Shown here: in pieces, positions 15,517 to 25,288 of the stretch
Layout of the letters: each line of letters starts with the position of its first letter
Position numbering within the stretch: position 1 is the first letter of the stretch
NCBI RefSeq assembly: GCF_002811245.1
Contig: NZ_NIVQ01000023.1
Coordinates: 1-40,814, forward strand
DNA: 40,814 nucleotides
Reading direction: 5' to 3'
Origin: Vibrio salilacus
GTDB taxonomy: Bacteria > Pseudomonadota > Gammaproteobacteria > Enterobacterales > Vibrionaceae
Program-made: the position numbers and the translations under genes
The notes under the pieces: model-generated
Told to the model about the DNA's origin: nothing
What the model saw: only the letters and a program-made list of their open reading frames with translations
Database searches by the model: none

Positions 15517-16329
15517 TTAGCTAAATGCAATTTTAGGTAATGGTTGATAGAGATTTTCAGTCATGTCTGACAACATTTGGTCATAGACTTGTGAGATAAC
15601 CAACGAGATATCCGTCGCGAGTTGATACAAGTCTTCATTATTGAGCGTGAGTTCGTTACAGGCATTAATCTCAGTTAACGTGTGCATTGCCTTAGAGCTT
15701 ATTGGCGACGCAACTGACAGGGGGCTTATGATCGACAATTGATTGAGCTTTCGACGCATCTTATCGCAGTAGTATTTGACGCGCAGCATGCCTTCTGCAT
15801 CATTTGAGTCCTGAATGGAAATCCGCAATTGTGTCAGTACTTCCATGCTATCGAGGACCTGCTGCCAGTTCATATGATACTCATCACTAATGTCTTCACG
15901 ACCAGATTCAATTAACCAAGCGATCGCGATTTCATCCATCAAAAACATGCAGTGCCGGATAGTCTTACCGTGTAACACCTGATTGCGAGCAACGGAGCGT
16001 TTATCCCACTCTTTATGCAGTGCCTTTAGCTTGAGTTGCAGGATCCGGTACATAGGTTTGTTTTCAAATTGAGCGTTGGCAATGAGGTCGTTTGAGCATG
16101 CCATCATGGCATCATAATTGTCTTCGAGCTTAGCTTGGTGAAGGTCAAAATGATGGCTGGTCAGCGCTTGATGGGTCATGGCACGATGTTGGCGACTTAA
16201 CAGTAAAATCTGTCGTAGAGAAACGAGAATATCGAACTTACGTTCTAATCCTGTATAACGTTGTTTTGAAAAATAAAAGATTGTCAGCAAAATAAGCATA
16301 GAAATAATCAGAGAAACCAGCACAAACAT
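15517..16329 (-). CDS. Membrane-anchored helical protein of unknown function
   Basis: 270 residues. One N-terminal transmembrane segment (residues ~2-22, VLVSLIISMLILLTIFYF) is followed by a mostly helical soluble part. A stretch around 45-60 (ILLLSRQHRAMTHQAL) recalls the first helix of nitrate/nitrite-sensing-type domains, but no catalytic or output domain follows, so I do not assign a function. AAGGAG lies just before the ATG. It stands alone between the udp terminator and metG. Base composition is like its neighbours, suggesting a resident gene. Confidence 0.75.
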   Translation of the reverse strand: MFVLVSLIISMLILLTIFYFSKQRYTGLERKFDILVSLRQILLLSRQHRAMTHQALTSHHFDLHQAKLEDNYDAMMACSNDLIANAQFENKPMYRILQLKLKALHKEWDKRSVARNQVLHGKTIRHCMFLMDEIAIAWLIESGREDISDEYHMNWQQVLDSMEVLTQLRISIQDSNDAEGMLRVKYYCDKMRRKLNQLSIISPLSVASPISSKAMHTLTEINACNELTLNNEDLYQLATDISLVISQVYDQMLSDMTENLYQPLPKIAFS

Positions 16330-16481
16330 AACCTACTCCTTGTCAATATGTACTACCAAAGGGGTAAGGCACTTTTGATGCCAAGAATTAAGGTTATATA
16401 AAACAAATACTTAAAATAAACCGGTTCTATCTAATGCCCAATAGTGGTGCAACTAGGCACCGAAAGTGTGAGTTTGGACAC

Positions 16482-16510
16482 AAAAAAGCCCCGCTACAGA
16501 GAGCGAGGCT
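16482..16510 (-). terminator. Rho-independent terminator of metG
   Basis: On the minus strand AGCCTCGCT pairs with AGCGGGGCT (one G-T pair), followed by TTTTTT, ~20 bp after the metG stop. Confidence 0.85.
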
Positions 16511-16531
16511 TAAGGTTAAAGTTAGCGCAGA

Positions 16532-18607
16532 TTACATGACTCGCATACCTGGCTGAGCACCTTCATGAGGCTCAAGAATCCATAGATCGCTACCGCCAGG
16601 ACCTGCGGCTAGGATCATGCCTTCAGACAGACCAAATTTCATCTTACGCGGTTTAAGGTTAGCCACCATCACCGTCAGCTTGCCTTCTAACTCTTCCGGT
16701 TTGTACGCTGACTTGATGCCAGAGAATACCTGACGAATTTCACCACCGATATCCAATTGGAACTTAAGCAGTTTGTTGGCTTTTGGCACTTCTTCACAAG
16801 AGATGATACGAGCAATACGCATATCTACTGCGGCAAACGCATCAAACTCAATCTCGTCTGCGATTGGATCTTTGTCGAGTTCGGTTTGGCTTGCTTGGTT
16901 CTTTTCCGCTTCTGCTTTCTCTTTTGCTGCCATTTCCACTGCCGCATCTTCTTTTGACGCTTCGATCATCGCTTCGATGTTTTTAGGGTCGATACGGTTG
17001 AATAGGGCTTTGAATTTAGTGATCTCGTGACCCGTTAGTGGAGCGGCGATACCTTCCCAAGTAAGTTCTTGGTTTAGGAATGCCTCCGTACGAGCGGCAA
17101 GTTCAGGCATGACCGGCTTCAGATAAGTCATCAGCACGCGGAATAAGTTGATACCGACAGAACAGATATCTTGCAGTTGTTGATCTTTGCCTTCTTCTTT
17201 GGCGACCACCCACGGCGCTTTTTCGTCAACGTATTGATTGGCTTTATCAGCAAGTGCGGTAACTTCACGAATAGCACGACCAAATTCGCGCGCTTCGAAT
17301 AGTTCAGCAATGCGATCTGCGGCGGCAACGAATTCGTTGTATAGCTCAGGTTCGGCGAAACTCTCTGACAACTTGCCATCAAAGCGCTTAGCAATGAACC
17401 CTGCGTTACGAGATGCAAGGTTCACAATCTTGTTAACGACATCAGCGTTGACTCGTTGAGTAAAGTCTTCCAGATTCAGGTCGAGATCATCGATACGACT
17501 GTTTAGTTTGGCCGCGTAGTAGTAACGCAGACACTCAGGGTCGAGGTGGTTTAGGTACGTGCTGGCTTTAATGAAGGTGCCTTTTGACTTAGACATTTTC
17601 GCGCCATTGACGGTAACGTAGCCGTGAACAAAGACGTTATTTGGTTTACGGAAACCACTGCCTTCAAGCATCGCAGGCCAGAACAACGAGTGGAAGTAAA
17701 CAATGTCTTTACCGATGAAGTGGTAAAGCTCGGTTTGGCTGTCTTTGTTCCAGTACTCTGCAAAGTCGAGATCGTCACGTTTATCACATAGGTTTTTGAA
17801 TGAGCCCATGTAGCCGATAGGGGCATCTAGCCAAACGTAGAAAAACTTGTCTTTTTCACCTGGGATTTCGAAGCCGAAATACGGCGCATCACGCGAAATG
17901 TCCCATTGTTGTAGGCCAGACTCGAACCATTCTTGCATCTTGTTCGCGGTTTCTATTTGTAATGAGCCCGAACGCGTCCACTCTTTGAGCATACTTTCAA
18001 ATTGCGGTAAGTCGAAGAAGAAGTGCTCAGAATCTCTCATGATAGGAGTGGCGCCCGATACGGCTGATTTAGGGTCAATCAGTTCGGTTGGGCTGTAAGT
18101 CTCGCCACAGTTATCACAGTTGTCGCCGTATTGGTCTTCAGACTTACACTTAGGACAAGTACCTTTGACGAAACGATCCGGTAAGAACATCTCTTTTTCA
18201 GGGTCAAACAGCTGAGAAATCGTACGGCTAGAGATAAAACCGTTTTTCTTCAGTTCTAGGTAGATATAAGACGCTAGCTCACGGTTCTCTTCTGAGTGGG
18301 TGCTGTGGTAATTGTCGAAGCTAATATCAAAGCCCGCAAAGTCTTTTTGGTGTTCTTCACTTACAGCAGCGATCATCTCTTCTGGTGTAATACCCATCTG
18401 TTGTGCTTTAAGCATGATTGGCGTGCCGTGGGCATCGTCAGCACAGATGAAGTTTACAGTGTTGCCACGTAGGCGTTGGTAACGTACCCAGATGTCCGCT
18501 TGAATGTGCTCAAGCATATGGCCTAGGTGAATCGAACCGTTAGCGTACGGAAGGGCACAAGTTACCAGCATTTTTCTTGAAGAAAGAGGTCGTGGATCGT
18601 TTGCCAT
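16532..18607 (-). CDS. metG: Methionyl-tRNA synthetase
   Basis: 691 residues, a full-length class I enzyme with C-terminal extension. The HIGH-type motif is HLGH (in GSIHLGHM, ~20-25). The zinc knuckle is CPKC...CDNC at ~145-165, the four-cysteine form. KMSKS is in [10 protein letters not shown] at ~335. The C-terminal part has an Ala/Glu/Lys-rich linker and an EMAP/Trbp-like tRNA-binding domain (~590-691, [26 protein letters not shown]) that dimerises the enzyme. It charges tRNA-Met. It is divergent from apbC, the same arrangement as in E. coli and V. cholerae. Confidence 0.98.
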   Translation of the reverse strand: MANDPRPLSSRKMLVTCALPYANGSIHLGHMLEHIQADIWVRYQRLRGNTVNFICADDAHGTPIMLKAQQMGITPEEMIAAVSEEHQKDFAGFDISFDNYHSTHSEENRELASYIYLELKKNGFISSRTISQLFDPEKEMFLPDRFVKGTCPKCKSEDQYGDNCDNCGETYSPTELIDPKSAVSGATPIMRDSEHFFFDLPQFESMLKEWTRSGSLQIETANKMQEWFESGLQQWDISRDAPYFGFEIPGEKDKFFYVWLDAPIGYMGSFKNLCDKRDDLDFAEYWNKDSQTELYHFIGKDIVYFHSLFWPAMLEGSGFRKPNNVFVHGYVTVNGAKMSKSKGTFIKASTYLNHLDPECLRYYYAAKLNSRIDDLDLNLEDFTQRVNADVVNKIVNLASRNAGFIAKRFDGKLSESFAEPELYNEFVAAADRIAELFEAREFGRAIREVTALADKANQYVDEKAPWVVAKEEGKDQQLQDICSVGINLFRVLMTYLKPVMPELAARTEAFLNQELTWEGIAAPLTGHEITKFKALFNRIDPKNIEAMIEASKEDAAVEMAAKEKAEAEKNQASQTELDKDPIADEIEFDAFAAVDMRIARIISCEEVPKANKLLKFQLDIGGEIRQVFSGIKSAYKPEELEGKLTVMVANLKPRKMKFGLSEGMILAAGPGGSDLWILEPHEGAQPGMRVM

Positions 18608-18763
18608 ACTTAATATTCGCTTCTAGATAGGTATAAAAAATTGAAAGTAATACTACCCTATCCAACCAGTGACTCCAAGGTCGGAAAGGCTCGATTACCT
18701 TAGTTTTTTCAGGGTTCAGTATCTGGTGGCACAGTGATAGGATGAGATGCATAAGGAGGACCT

Positions 18764-19837
18764 ATGCGTCTATTCAGTTCAAAGCAAGACTTTTGTAATT
18801 GGTTAAACCAATTTGAGCATCAAAGCTTGGCTCCCGAGTGGGCCGATGTCGCCAATGTTGTCTCGGTTGAGTCGGACCGTTTTAACATTGAAATTCCCTT
18901 TGCCGCCAATACGCTTGTTGATGAGTTAACGCAGTGGATTGACCATGCCCAGCAAGCCGGGCAAGTGGCTCGTTTCTCCTATTCACTGTCGGTCGAGCCT
19001 AAAGCACTTGAAACACATCTGGGAGCGACGGTGAAAGGGGTGAAAAATATTATCGCAGTGACTTCCGCGAAAGGTGGGGTAGGAAAATCAACAACCTCGG
19101 TCAATCTTGCGTTAGCGTTATCTAAATCAGGCGCCAAAGTGGGTCTATTGGATGCGGATATCTATGGGCCTTCAGTACCGTTAATGCTCGGGCAGAGTGA
19201 TGCGCATCCTGAAGTGCGAGACAATAAGTGGATGCAACCGATTAACGCTCACGGAATTTATACCCATTCGATCGGCTACTTAGTGGCAAAAGATGAAGCG
19301 GCAATCTGGCGTGGACCTATGGCGGCAAAAGCCCTAGCGCAACTGCTTAATGAAACCGACTGGCCCGATCTCGATTACCTGGTGATCGATATGCCACCGG
19401 GCACCGGGGATATTCAACTCAGCTTAGCCCAGCAAGTCCCTGTAACAGGTGCCGTGATCGTCACTACGCCACAAGACTTAGCCTTGGCTGATGCACGTAA
19501 AGGCGCTGCGATGTTCAGCAAAGTCGATGTGCCTGTGGTGGGGCTGGTTGAAAACATGAGCTATCACATTTGCAGTCATTGTGGTGAGAAAGAACACATT
19601 TTTGGTCAAGGTGGCGCGCAACAAATGGCTGCGGATCTTGGCCTCGATCTGCTCGCGCAAATCCCTTTACATATTCAAATGCGTCAAGATATCGATAATG
19701 GTCTGCCAACGGTGGCAGCGCGACCAGATTCAGAACATACTCAGTTGTATATGATGTTAGCTCAATCGATCAGTTCACGACTCTATTGGCATGGCAAAGC
19801 AAAACCTGATTCTATTTTGTTCACCATGGTGGAATAG
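18764..19837 (+). CDS. apbC: Iron-sulfur cluster carrier ATPase ApbC/Mrp
   Basis: 357 residues. An N-terminal ~80-residue DUF59-like region precedes a deviant Walker A SAKGGVGKST (~104-113), DADIYGPSVP, DMPPGTGD and TTPQDLALAD. The CSHC motif near residue 270 binds the transferred cluster. It is a cytosolic P-loop scaffold that delivers iron-sulfur clusters to target enzymes. AAGGAGG precedes the ATG. It is divergent from metG across ~155 bp. Confidence 0.95.
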   Translation: MRLFSSKQDFCNWLNQFEHQSLAPEWADVANVVSVESDRFNIEIPFAANTLVDELTQWIDHAQQAGQVARFSYSLSVEPKALETHLGATVKGVKNIIAVTSAKGGVGKSTTSVNLALALSKSGAKVGLLDADIYGPSVPLMLGQSDAHPEVRDNKWMQPINAHGIYTHSIGYLVAKDEAAIWRGPMAAKALAQLLNETDWPDLDYLVIDMPPGTGDIQLSLAQQVPVTGAVIVTTPQDLALADARKGAAMFSKVDVPVVGLVENMSYHICSHCGEKEHIFGQGGAQQMAADLGLDLLAQIPLHIQMRQDIDNGLPTVAARPDSEHTQLYMMLAQSISSRLYWHGKAKPDSILFTMVE

Positions 19838-19851
19838 CATTCAGTTTCATT

Positions 19852-19882
19852 AAAAAAGAGCGTTGAATTGGCGCTCTTTTTA
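19852..19882 (+). terminator. Rho-independent terminator after apbC
   Basis: AAAAAGAGCG pairs with CGCTCTTTTT around a 9-nt loop, with a T-tract. Confidence 0.88.
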
Positions 19883-20083
19883 ATTCTTATCTGGTGTAAT
19901 CGATTGCGCTGAAATCTTTTATTCTATTTCGTTAAATCGTGCCAATCACAACTGGCAACACTGACTTGAACTCCCTATAATCAGGCGGTTTATCTAAATT
20001 TGTCCTAATGCACAGAGCTCGAATCGTTGAGTGATGCTAGCATTAGCATATGACACCAATCTAAATCATCGGGTGCAAGAATA

Positions 20084-20725
20084 ATGTCTGATAATAATCA
20101 ATGCGTCATCGTCGGTATTGCTGGCGCGTCTGCTTCTGGAAAAAGCTTAATCGCGAGCACTATTTACAATGAGCTTCGTGCCAAAGTGGGCGATCATCAA
20201 ATTGGTGTGATTACGGAAGATTGCTATTACAACGACCAAAGCCATTTGAGCATGGAAGAGCGTGTTAAAACCAACTATGACCACCCGAGTGCACTAGACC
20301 ATGACCTTTTGTGTCAACATCTTGAGCAGCTAGTTCAAGGCGAGTCGGTCGAAGTGCCAGAGTATAGCTATACAGAACATACCCGCACGGAACATACCAC
20401 CACAATGACACCAAAAAAGGTGATTATTCTGGAAGGTATCCTTCTTCTCACTGAGCCTCGCTTGCGTAATATTATGCACGCAACCGTCTTTATGGATACA
20501 CCACTGGATATCTGTTTACTGCGTCGCGTAAAGCGTGATGTGGAAGAGCGTGACCGTACCATGGAATCGGTACTCAAGCAGTATCAAGAAACGGTTCGCC
20601 CGATGTTCTTGCAGTTCATTGAGCCTTCTAAACAGTACGCTGATATCATTGTTCCACGTGGCGGTAAAAACCGTATTGCCATTGATGTACTCAAAGCACA
20701 CATTGCAAAACTTCTGAAAGCTTAG
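20084..20725 (+). CDS. udk: Uridine/cytidine kinase
   Basis: 213 residues, the E. coli length. P-loop [11 protein letters not shown] lies at ~11-21. [26 protein letters not shown] and the lid [12 protein letters not shown] are uridine kinase signatures. It phosphorylates uridine and cytidine to UMP and CMP. A possible -10 TATAAT lies at 19976-19981, with a weak -35 about 17 bp earlier. The udp gene nearby degrades the same substrate. Confidence 0.97.
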   Translation: MSDNNQCVIVGIAGASASGKSLIASTIYNELRAKVGDHQIGVITEDCYYNDQSHLSMEERVKTNYDHPSALDHDLLCQHLEQLVQGESVEVPEYSYTEHTRTEHTTTMTPKKVIILEGILLLTEPRLRNIMHATVFMDTPLDICLLRRVKRDVEERDRTMESVLKQYQETVRPMFLQFIEPSKQYADIIVPRGGKNRIAIDVLKAHIAKLLKA

Positions 20726-20763
20726 CGATGTTTGCTTGTTTAAGACTTTATTTTTTATGAGAT

Positions 20764-20793
20764 AAGTGGCACTTTTAGTGCCACTTTCTTTTT
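20764..20793 (+). terminator. Rho-independent terminator after udk
   Basis: Perfect 9-bp stem AAGTGGCAC/GTGCCACTT with a 5-nt loop, then TCTTTTT. Confidence 0.9.
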
Positions 20794-20876
20794 ATGGTCG
20801 TCAGATAATCGCGATGATCATTGGTACTTGGAGCGGACTTAACCCTTGAGTCTCTCACCAAGCAAGGATAACGCTG

Positions 20877-23024
20877 ATGAAGAAATTTTTCCTAATACTA
20901 GCAATTCCGGTAATTGCTATCCTTGGTGCGCTAGTCGCACTGGTTATGTTGGTCAACCCTAATCAATTTAGACCGTTAATAGTCGAACAAGCAAAAACTC
21001 ACACAGGCCTAGACCTTGTGATTGAAGGCAATATCAGTTGGCAGTTTTTTCCGTCGATTGGTTTTGAATTAGGCCAAACGGCGCTACGCAACCCGCAAGG
21101 TTTCGACAAACTGAACATGTTTAAGGTCGATAGCGTTGGTATTGATGTGTCGGTTATGCCGCTGTTTAGTCAGCAGCTTGAAATTGGTAACATCACGCTA
21201 GATGGTGCGGCATTTTCACTTGAGACGCTCAAAGATGGTCGCAAGAACATCGATGTACTTACCAAGGCGCAGAGTGCGCAAGCTGAGTCTGTTTCTGGCG
21301 CGGCGACCTCTTCACCTGAAACTTCAGAGCCGATAGCAGCAGAATCTGCTGGACCATCAGCATGGACAATCAACCTTGCTGGTGTAACGGTATCCAATGC
21401 TTCGGTTGAAATCGTCGATAAGCAAGCAGGGAGCCTAACTAAGCTTTACGATGTGTCGTTAAATTTATCTGAATTTGCCGTTGATACTTGGACAAAAATT
21501 GACTTTGCCGCCAAAGGTGAAGCCAATCAGCAGCAGTTCACCGCTCAAGGTGATGGCGAATTTAAACTCGCTCCAGGTTTCAAACAGTACGCGTTACGCA
21601 ACATCAATCTCGAGACCACGTTCAGCGATCCTGCAACGCAAATCGACAGTGCAAACATCGGCTTAGAGACGTTTGAGTTTGATAAAGCCAATGCGCTGAC
21701 TTATGCAGTTAAAGGTAACGCAGCCGGGTTAGATATTGATATGCAAGGCTCTGCGTCATTCACGGTTGACCAAGCGATGAGCAAGGTGGTAATGAATAAG
21801 CTTACCCTTGATGCTACCTTCCAAGGCGATAGTTTACCTCAGTCACCGATGAACGTGGATATGGCCTCGGATCTGACGTTTGATCTCACCAAGAGTCATT
21901 TAAGCTTTGTGCTTGAAAAGCTGACCGCTAATGCGCTCGCGTTTGATGGTAAAGCCGATGTGACGTTGGCTGACATTCCCAAAATCCGTTTTGCGCTGCA
22001 TAGCCCAGATATAGATTTAGATGCGTTCTTGGTTTCTGCACCAGCGGGCGAAGAGAAATCTGCCACTCCAGCGCCACAGAATTCGCAGACATCTACCTCT
22101 TCTACTGAACCCGCGAAGCAACCGACGAAAGAGGTTGAACCCGATCTATCAGCACTGAAAACATTAGATGTTAAAGGTGATATTGCCATTGATAACTTCA
22201 AAGCCAGCAACGCGCGTATGCAAAACGTCAAAGCAAGCTTTGAAGTCAACCGTGGTGTTGCGGAATTAACTTCATTTACGTCTAATCTGTATCAAGGTTC
22301 GATTAACGCCACTGCTCGTCTTGATGCGCGCCAATCACCAGCGTCTTACACGGCGATAAAGCGTATTAAAGGCGTTAAAGTTCAACCGTTGCTGATGGAT
22401 GTTAGCGGAAATGATACGCTAGAAGGTACGGGCAACATTGATATCGATGTGCGAGGAAGGAGCCTAACTCCGACAGGGATCAAACAGAATTTGTTGGGGA
22501 CCATAGTGATTAATTTTGCTGATGGTGCGGTTAATGACATTAACATTGCGCAGCTAATTCGTGAAAATTACGCGAAAATTAAAGGCGAGCAAGTACCTGT
22601 CAGTGACAACGTACAAAAAACCGATTTCAGTGCGATGAAGGCGACCTTGACGCTCAATAAAGGCAATGTTTCGACCGACAACCTTACCATGCAGTCACCG
22701 CTATTGCGTATTCGTGGTGATGGCAGTGCTAACTATTTGGATGAGACCGTTGATTTTACTGTCAGTACTTCGATTGTTGGCTCACTGGAAGGTCAAGGTG
22801 GCAAAGACATTGACGAGCTGAAAGATGTGACGATTCCTATCAACATCTCAGGAGCATGGACAGAGCCTAAATTTAAATTGGTTTTTGATGAAGTCTTGAA
22901 GCAGAAAGCAGCAAAAGAGATCGATCGTGGACTGAAAAAACTCGATGAGAAACTTGGCGACAAAATCAAAGATGAAAAGACTAAGGAAGCGGTGAACAGT
23001 TTAATCAAAGGCTTGTTTAACTAA
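20877..23024 (+). CDS. asmA: AsmA-family envelope protein
   Basis: 715 residues. An N-terminal signal anchor (FFLILAIPVIAILGALVALV, ~4-23) is followed by the AsmA domain and two Ala/Ser/Thr/Pro-rich linkers (~135-165 and ~395-425). The conserved C-terminal AsmA region runs ~540-660 (DGAVNDINIAQLIRENYAKI, then LTMQSPLLRIRGDG). The last ~40 residues are charged helix. AsmA-like proteins sit in the inner membrane facing the periplasm. They affect outer-membrane assembly and are proposed to move phospholipids. A bidirectional-looking terminator separates it from btuR. Confidence 0.9.
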   Translation: MKKFFLILAIPVIAILGALVALVMLVNPNQFRPLIVEQAKTHTGLDLVIEGNISWQFFPSIGFELGQTALRNPQGFDKLNMFKVDSVGIDVSVMPLFSQQLEIGNITLDGAAFSLETLKDGRKNIDVLTKAQSAQAESVSGAATSSPETSEPIAAESAGPSAWTINLAGVTVSNASVEIVDKQAGSLTKLYDVSLNLSEFAVDTWTKIDFAAKGEANQQQFTAQGDGEFKLAPGFKQYALRNINLETTFSDPATQIDSANIGLETFEFDKANALTYAVKGNAAGLDIDMQGSASFTVDQAMSKVVMNKLTLDATFQGDSLPQSPMNVDMASDLTFDLTKSHLSFVLEKLTANALAFDGKADVTLADIPKIRFALHSPDIDLDAFLVSAPAGEEKSATPAPQNSQTSTSSTEPAKQPTKEVEPDLSALKTLDVKGDIAIDNFKASNARMQNVKASFEVNRGVAELTSFTSNLYQGSINATARLDARQSPASYTAIKRIKGVKVQPLLMDVSGNDTLEGTGNIDIDVRGRSLTPTGIKQNLLGTIVINFADGAVNDINIAQLIRENYAKIKGEQVPVSDNVQKTDFSAMKATLTLNKGNVSTDNLTMQSPLLRIRGDGSANYLDETVDFTVSTSIVGSLEGQGGKDIDELKDVTIPINISGAWTEPKFKLVFDEVLKQKAAKEIDRGLKKLDEKLGDKIKDEKTKEAVNSLIKGLFN

Positions 23025-23052
23025 ATCTACTTGCTGTTAGTTTTTATTGGTC

Positions 23053-23090
23053 AAAAGCAGTGCTACTCATAACGAATGCACTGCTTTTTT
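23053..23090. terminator. Terminator between asmA and btuR
   Basis: AAAAGCAGTGC pairs with GCACTGCTTTT around a ~14-nt loop, followed by more T. The A-rich other side suggests use by both convergent genes. Confidence 0.88.
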
Positions 23091-23133
23091 ATTGTCAGTG
23101 ACTGGATTATTGCCAATGACAGTTGATGGTCAG

Positions 23134-23739
23134 TTACCAGTCGACGCCTTTCAGTGCTTTGACACCAGACTCAAAGGCGTGCTTAACGTTTTTCACTTCT
23201 GAAACCGTATCGGCCATTTCGATTAAAGTGCGATGTGCGCCGCGGCCGGTAATCACCACTGACTGCATTTTCGGTCGATTGTTAAGCGCTTCAACCACTT
23301 CATCTAAATCAATGTAACCGTAGCTCACCATGTAAGTCAGCTCATCAAATAGCACCACGTCGATAGCATCGTCTTGGAGCATGCGCTTACACTCTTGCCA
23401 CACTCGTTGTGCAGCGTCTGTATCGGCGGCTTTGTTTTGCGTCTCCCAAGTGAAACCTGTCGCCATCACTTGAAACTCCACGCCGAGTTTTTCGAGTAGG
23501 TTGCGCTCACCATTGTCCCACGTGCCTTTGATAAACTGAGCAACCGCAGCGTTTAAGCCATGGCCAACCGCTCTTGCTATAGTGCCAAAACCAGATGTCG
23601 ATTTACCTTTACCATTACCGGTGATGATCAGCAGGAGGCCTTTCTCTTCTTGCGCCGCTGCCACTTTAGCATCGACTTGCTCTTTGACTTTTTGCTGACG
23701 AGCTTTGTGACGAACTTCTTTATTGGTTTCAGACGTCAT
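23134..23739 (-). CDS. btuR: Cob(I)yrinic acid a,c-diamide adenosyltransferase
   Basis: 201 residues, the family length (~196-200). P-loop TGNGKGKSTSGFGT lies at ~40-53 and VLFDELTYM at ~130, with GRGAHRTLIEMADTVSEV near the C terminus. It transfers the adenosyl group of ATP to reduced corrinoids (BtuR/CobA/CobO family). No other cobalamin synthesis genes lie nearby, so scavenging and activation of corrinoids is its likely role. AAAGGA precedes the ATG. Confidence 0.95.
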   Translation of the reverse strand: MTSETNKEVRHKARQQKVKEQVDAKVAAAQEEKGLLLIITGNGKGKSTSGFGTIARAVGHGLNAAVAQFIKGTWDNGERNLLEKLGVEFQVMATGFTWETQNKAADTDAAQRVWQECKRMLQDDAIDVVLFDELTYMVSYGYIDLDEVVEALNNRPKMQSVVITGRGAHRTLIEMADTVSEVKNVKHAFESGVKALKGVDW

Positions 23740-23869
23740 GGGAAATCCTTTTTTATTTAATCAAACTGTGGCTATGATAGCCTAATCAGCGAGATGCAAA
23801 TACCTATGATTTTTATGGGAAAGTGGCGATTTTTATGGGGAATTGACGTCAATGGCAATTAGGAGCACG

Positions 23870-24322
23870 ATGAGTAAGAAAATTTTAGTGGTGTGTATGG
23901 GCAATATTTGTCGCTCACCGACCGGAGAAGCTATTTTACGTGCGAAATCGCAACAAATGGGTGTTGATGTCGACATTGATTCGGCAGGCACAATTGGCTA
24001 TCACCAAGGAAATCGACCGGATCCACGTGCGAAAGCGGCAGGAGAAAAGCGTGGTTATTCGTTCAACGGGATTCGTGCTCGTAAAGTTATCGACAGTGAT
24101 TTTGAGCGATTTGACCTGATTTTAGCTGCGGATGAAGACAACCTTGCCGATCTTAAGATGCAGTGTCCTAGCCATTTACAACACAAACTCAGGTTATTTC
24201 TTAGCTATGCTGACTCAGACTATGAGGAAATTCCTGACCCTTACTACGGCGGTGACAGGGGGTTTGAGTTAGTCATAGATTTGATCGAAGAAGCATCAGA
24301 ACAGATTTTACGCTCTTTATAA
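23870..24322 (+). CDS. Low-molecular-weight protein-tyrosine phosphatase
   Basis: 150 residues from ATG 23870, chosen because TAGGAG precedes it and the protein then starts MSKKILVVCMGN; an upstream in-frame ATG at 23843 lacks a binding site. The P-loop CMGNICRSP (C-x5-R-S) is at residues ~9-17 and the acid DPYYGG at ~128. It hydrolyses phosphotyrosine or small phosphates. There is no adjacent tyrosine kinase or capsule cluster, so it is a stand-alone housekeeping-type enzyme rather than Wzb. Confidence 0.93.
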   Translation: MSKKILVVCMGNICRSPTGEAILRAKSQQMGVDVDIDSAGTIGYHQGNRPDPRAKAAGEKRGYSFNGIRARKVIDSDFERFDLILAADEDNLADLKMQCPSHLQHKLRLFLSYADSDYEEIPDPYYGGDRGFELVIDLIEEASEQILRSL

Positions 24323-24366
24323 ATTCTCCCCTCGTTATCAACTCAGGTTCATTGATTCAATCAACC

Positions 24367-25029
24367 TTAAGCTGCCATTACTCTGCCACTAAAGTAGTCG
24401 TTTGAAACAATATATTCGGTGTTACGAATCAGTTCATCTTGAATTTCTGCCCAATGCGAATCGTGATGTTGGGCAGCAGGCACGACACCACCAACGCGAA
24501 TATTAAACGGAGTAAGCTCCTTTGCCCAGCTTTGGGTAAAGCCCGCTACCATAGATGTTGCATTGTCAAAACCAGACAGATCTTGATAGTCGGCATAAGC
24601 GATGACATTGACGATGACGCCATTTTTTTTCTCTTGGCACATTCTTTCTGCGGTTGCTTGACCAAAAGTAAATAGGGTGGCAGCCATTAAAGAGAGTCGC
24701 TGGGTGAAAAGATCACTGGCGCGCTGATCAAAAATATTGGGCATCGCTTCTGCGGTTAGTGCATTGATCAAGACGTCGGGTGAGCGTTTGACATTTTTAT
24801 CTATGAACGAGAAGAGAGCCTGAATGGAGGCAAGCGAATGGTCGTTAAGAGTGAACTGAAATACTTGATCTGAGATGGTGCTACATTGTTGATAAGTCTG
24901 CGATAGTTGCGGTGTTTTTTTATCACACAGGATGACGGTTGCGCCGAGTGAAACAAAATGTTGCGCTAATGTGCTACCGATTTGAGAACCAGCTGAAGTG
25001 ACTAATATTACAGCAGTTTTTATATCCAT
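24367..25029 (-). CDS. SDR-fold protein with degenerate active site
   Basis: 220 residues from ATG 25029, chosen because AAGGGG lies upstream and the Rossmann strand then follows at once; the longer frame to 25080 adds 17 atypical residues. The dinucleotide motif TSAGSQIG (for TGxxxGIG) is at ~10-17 and INALTAEA replaces NNAG. The usual Y-x3-K segment aligns with GFDNATSMVAGF, so the catalytic Tyr is Phe and the Lys is Thr, while the following GFTQSWAKEL and IRVGGVVPA remain SDR-like. It is therefore probably not a standard oxidoreductase and may bind NAD(P) or act as a regulator. Neighbours give no pathway. Confidence 0.8.
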   Translation of the reverse strand: MDIKTAVILVTSAGSQIGSTLAQHFVSLGATVILCDKKTPQLSQTYQQCSTISDQVFQFTLNDHSLASIQALFSFIDKNVKRSPDVLINALTAEAMPNIFDQRASDLFTQRLSLMAATLFTFGQATAERMCQEKKNGVIVNVIAYADYQDLSGFDNATSMVAGFTQSWAKELTPFNIRVGGVVPAAQHHDSHWAEIQDELIRNTEYIVSNDYFSGRVMAA

Positions 25030-25260
25030 GGGCTTAAACCCCTTACAAGCAGTGAGTGAATAATTGCGTTTGTATAGCATGGTTGATTAACTGTTGTTTG
25101 GTTGTGAATAAGGTCAAATAACCTTGTGAGTGAGTCAGGTTATTTACGATTATTTGGCGTCATTCACACTCTACGAGTAAACGGTTTTATCAGTTCAACA
25201 AATGAGACGATTGAACTGTGATCTTATCGATCCTTTGCAGATTTAATACCACTGTTAGTG

Positions 25261-25277
25261 ATCGATAGACTATCGAT
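25261..25277. repeat. Perfect 17-bp palindrome
   Basis: ATCGATAG-A-CTATCGAT lies 12 bp beyond the end of the VC2046-family gene on its downstream side. There is no T-tract, so it is not a standard terminator. It could be a protein site. The surrounding 25030-25288 holds no gene. Confidence 0.5.
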
Positions 25278-25288
25278 AGGGGCAGAGA

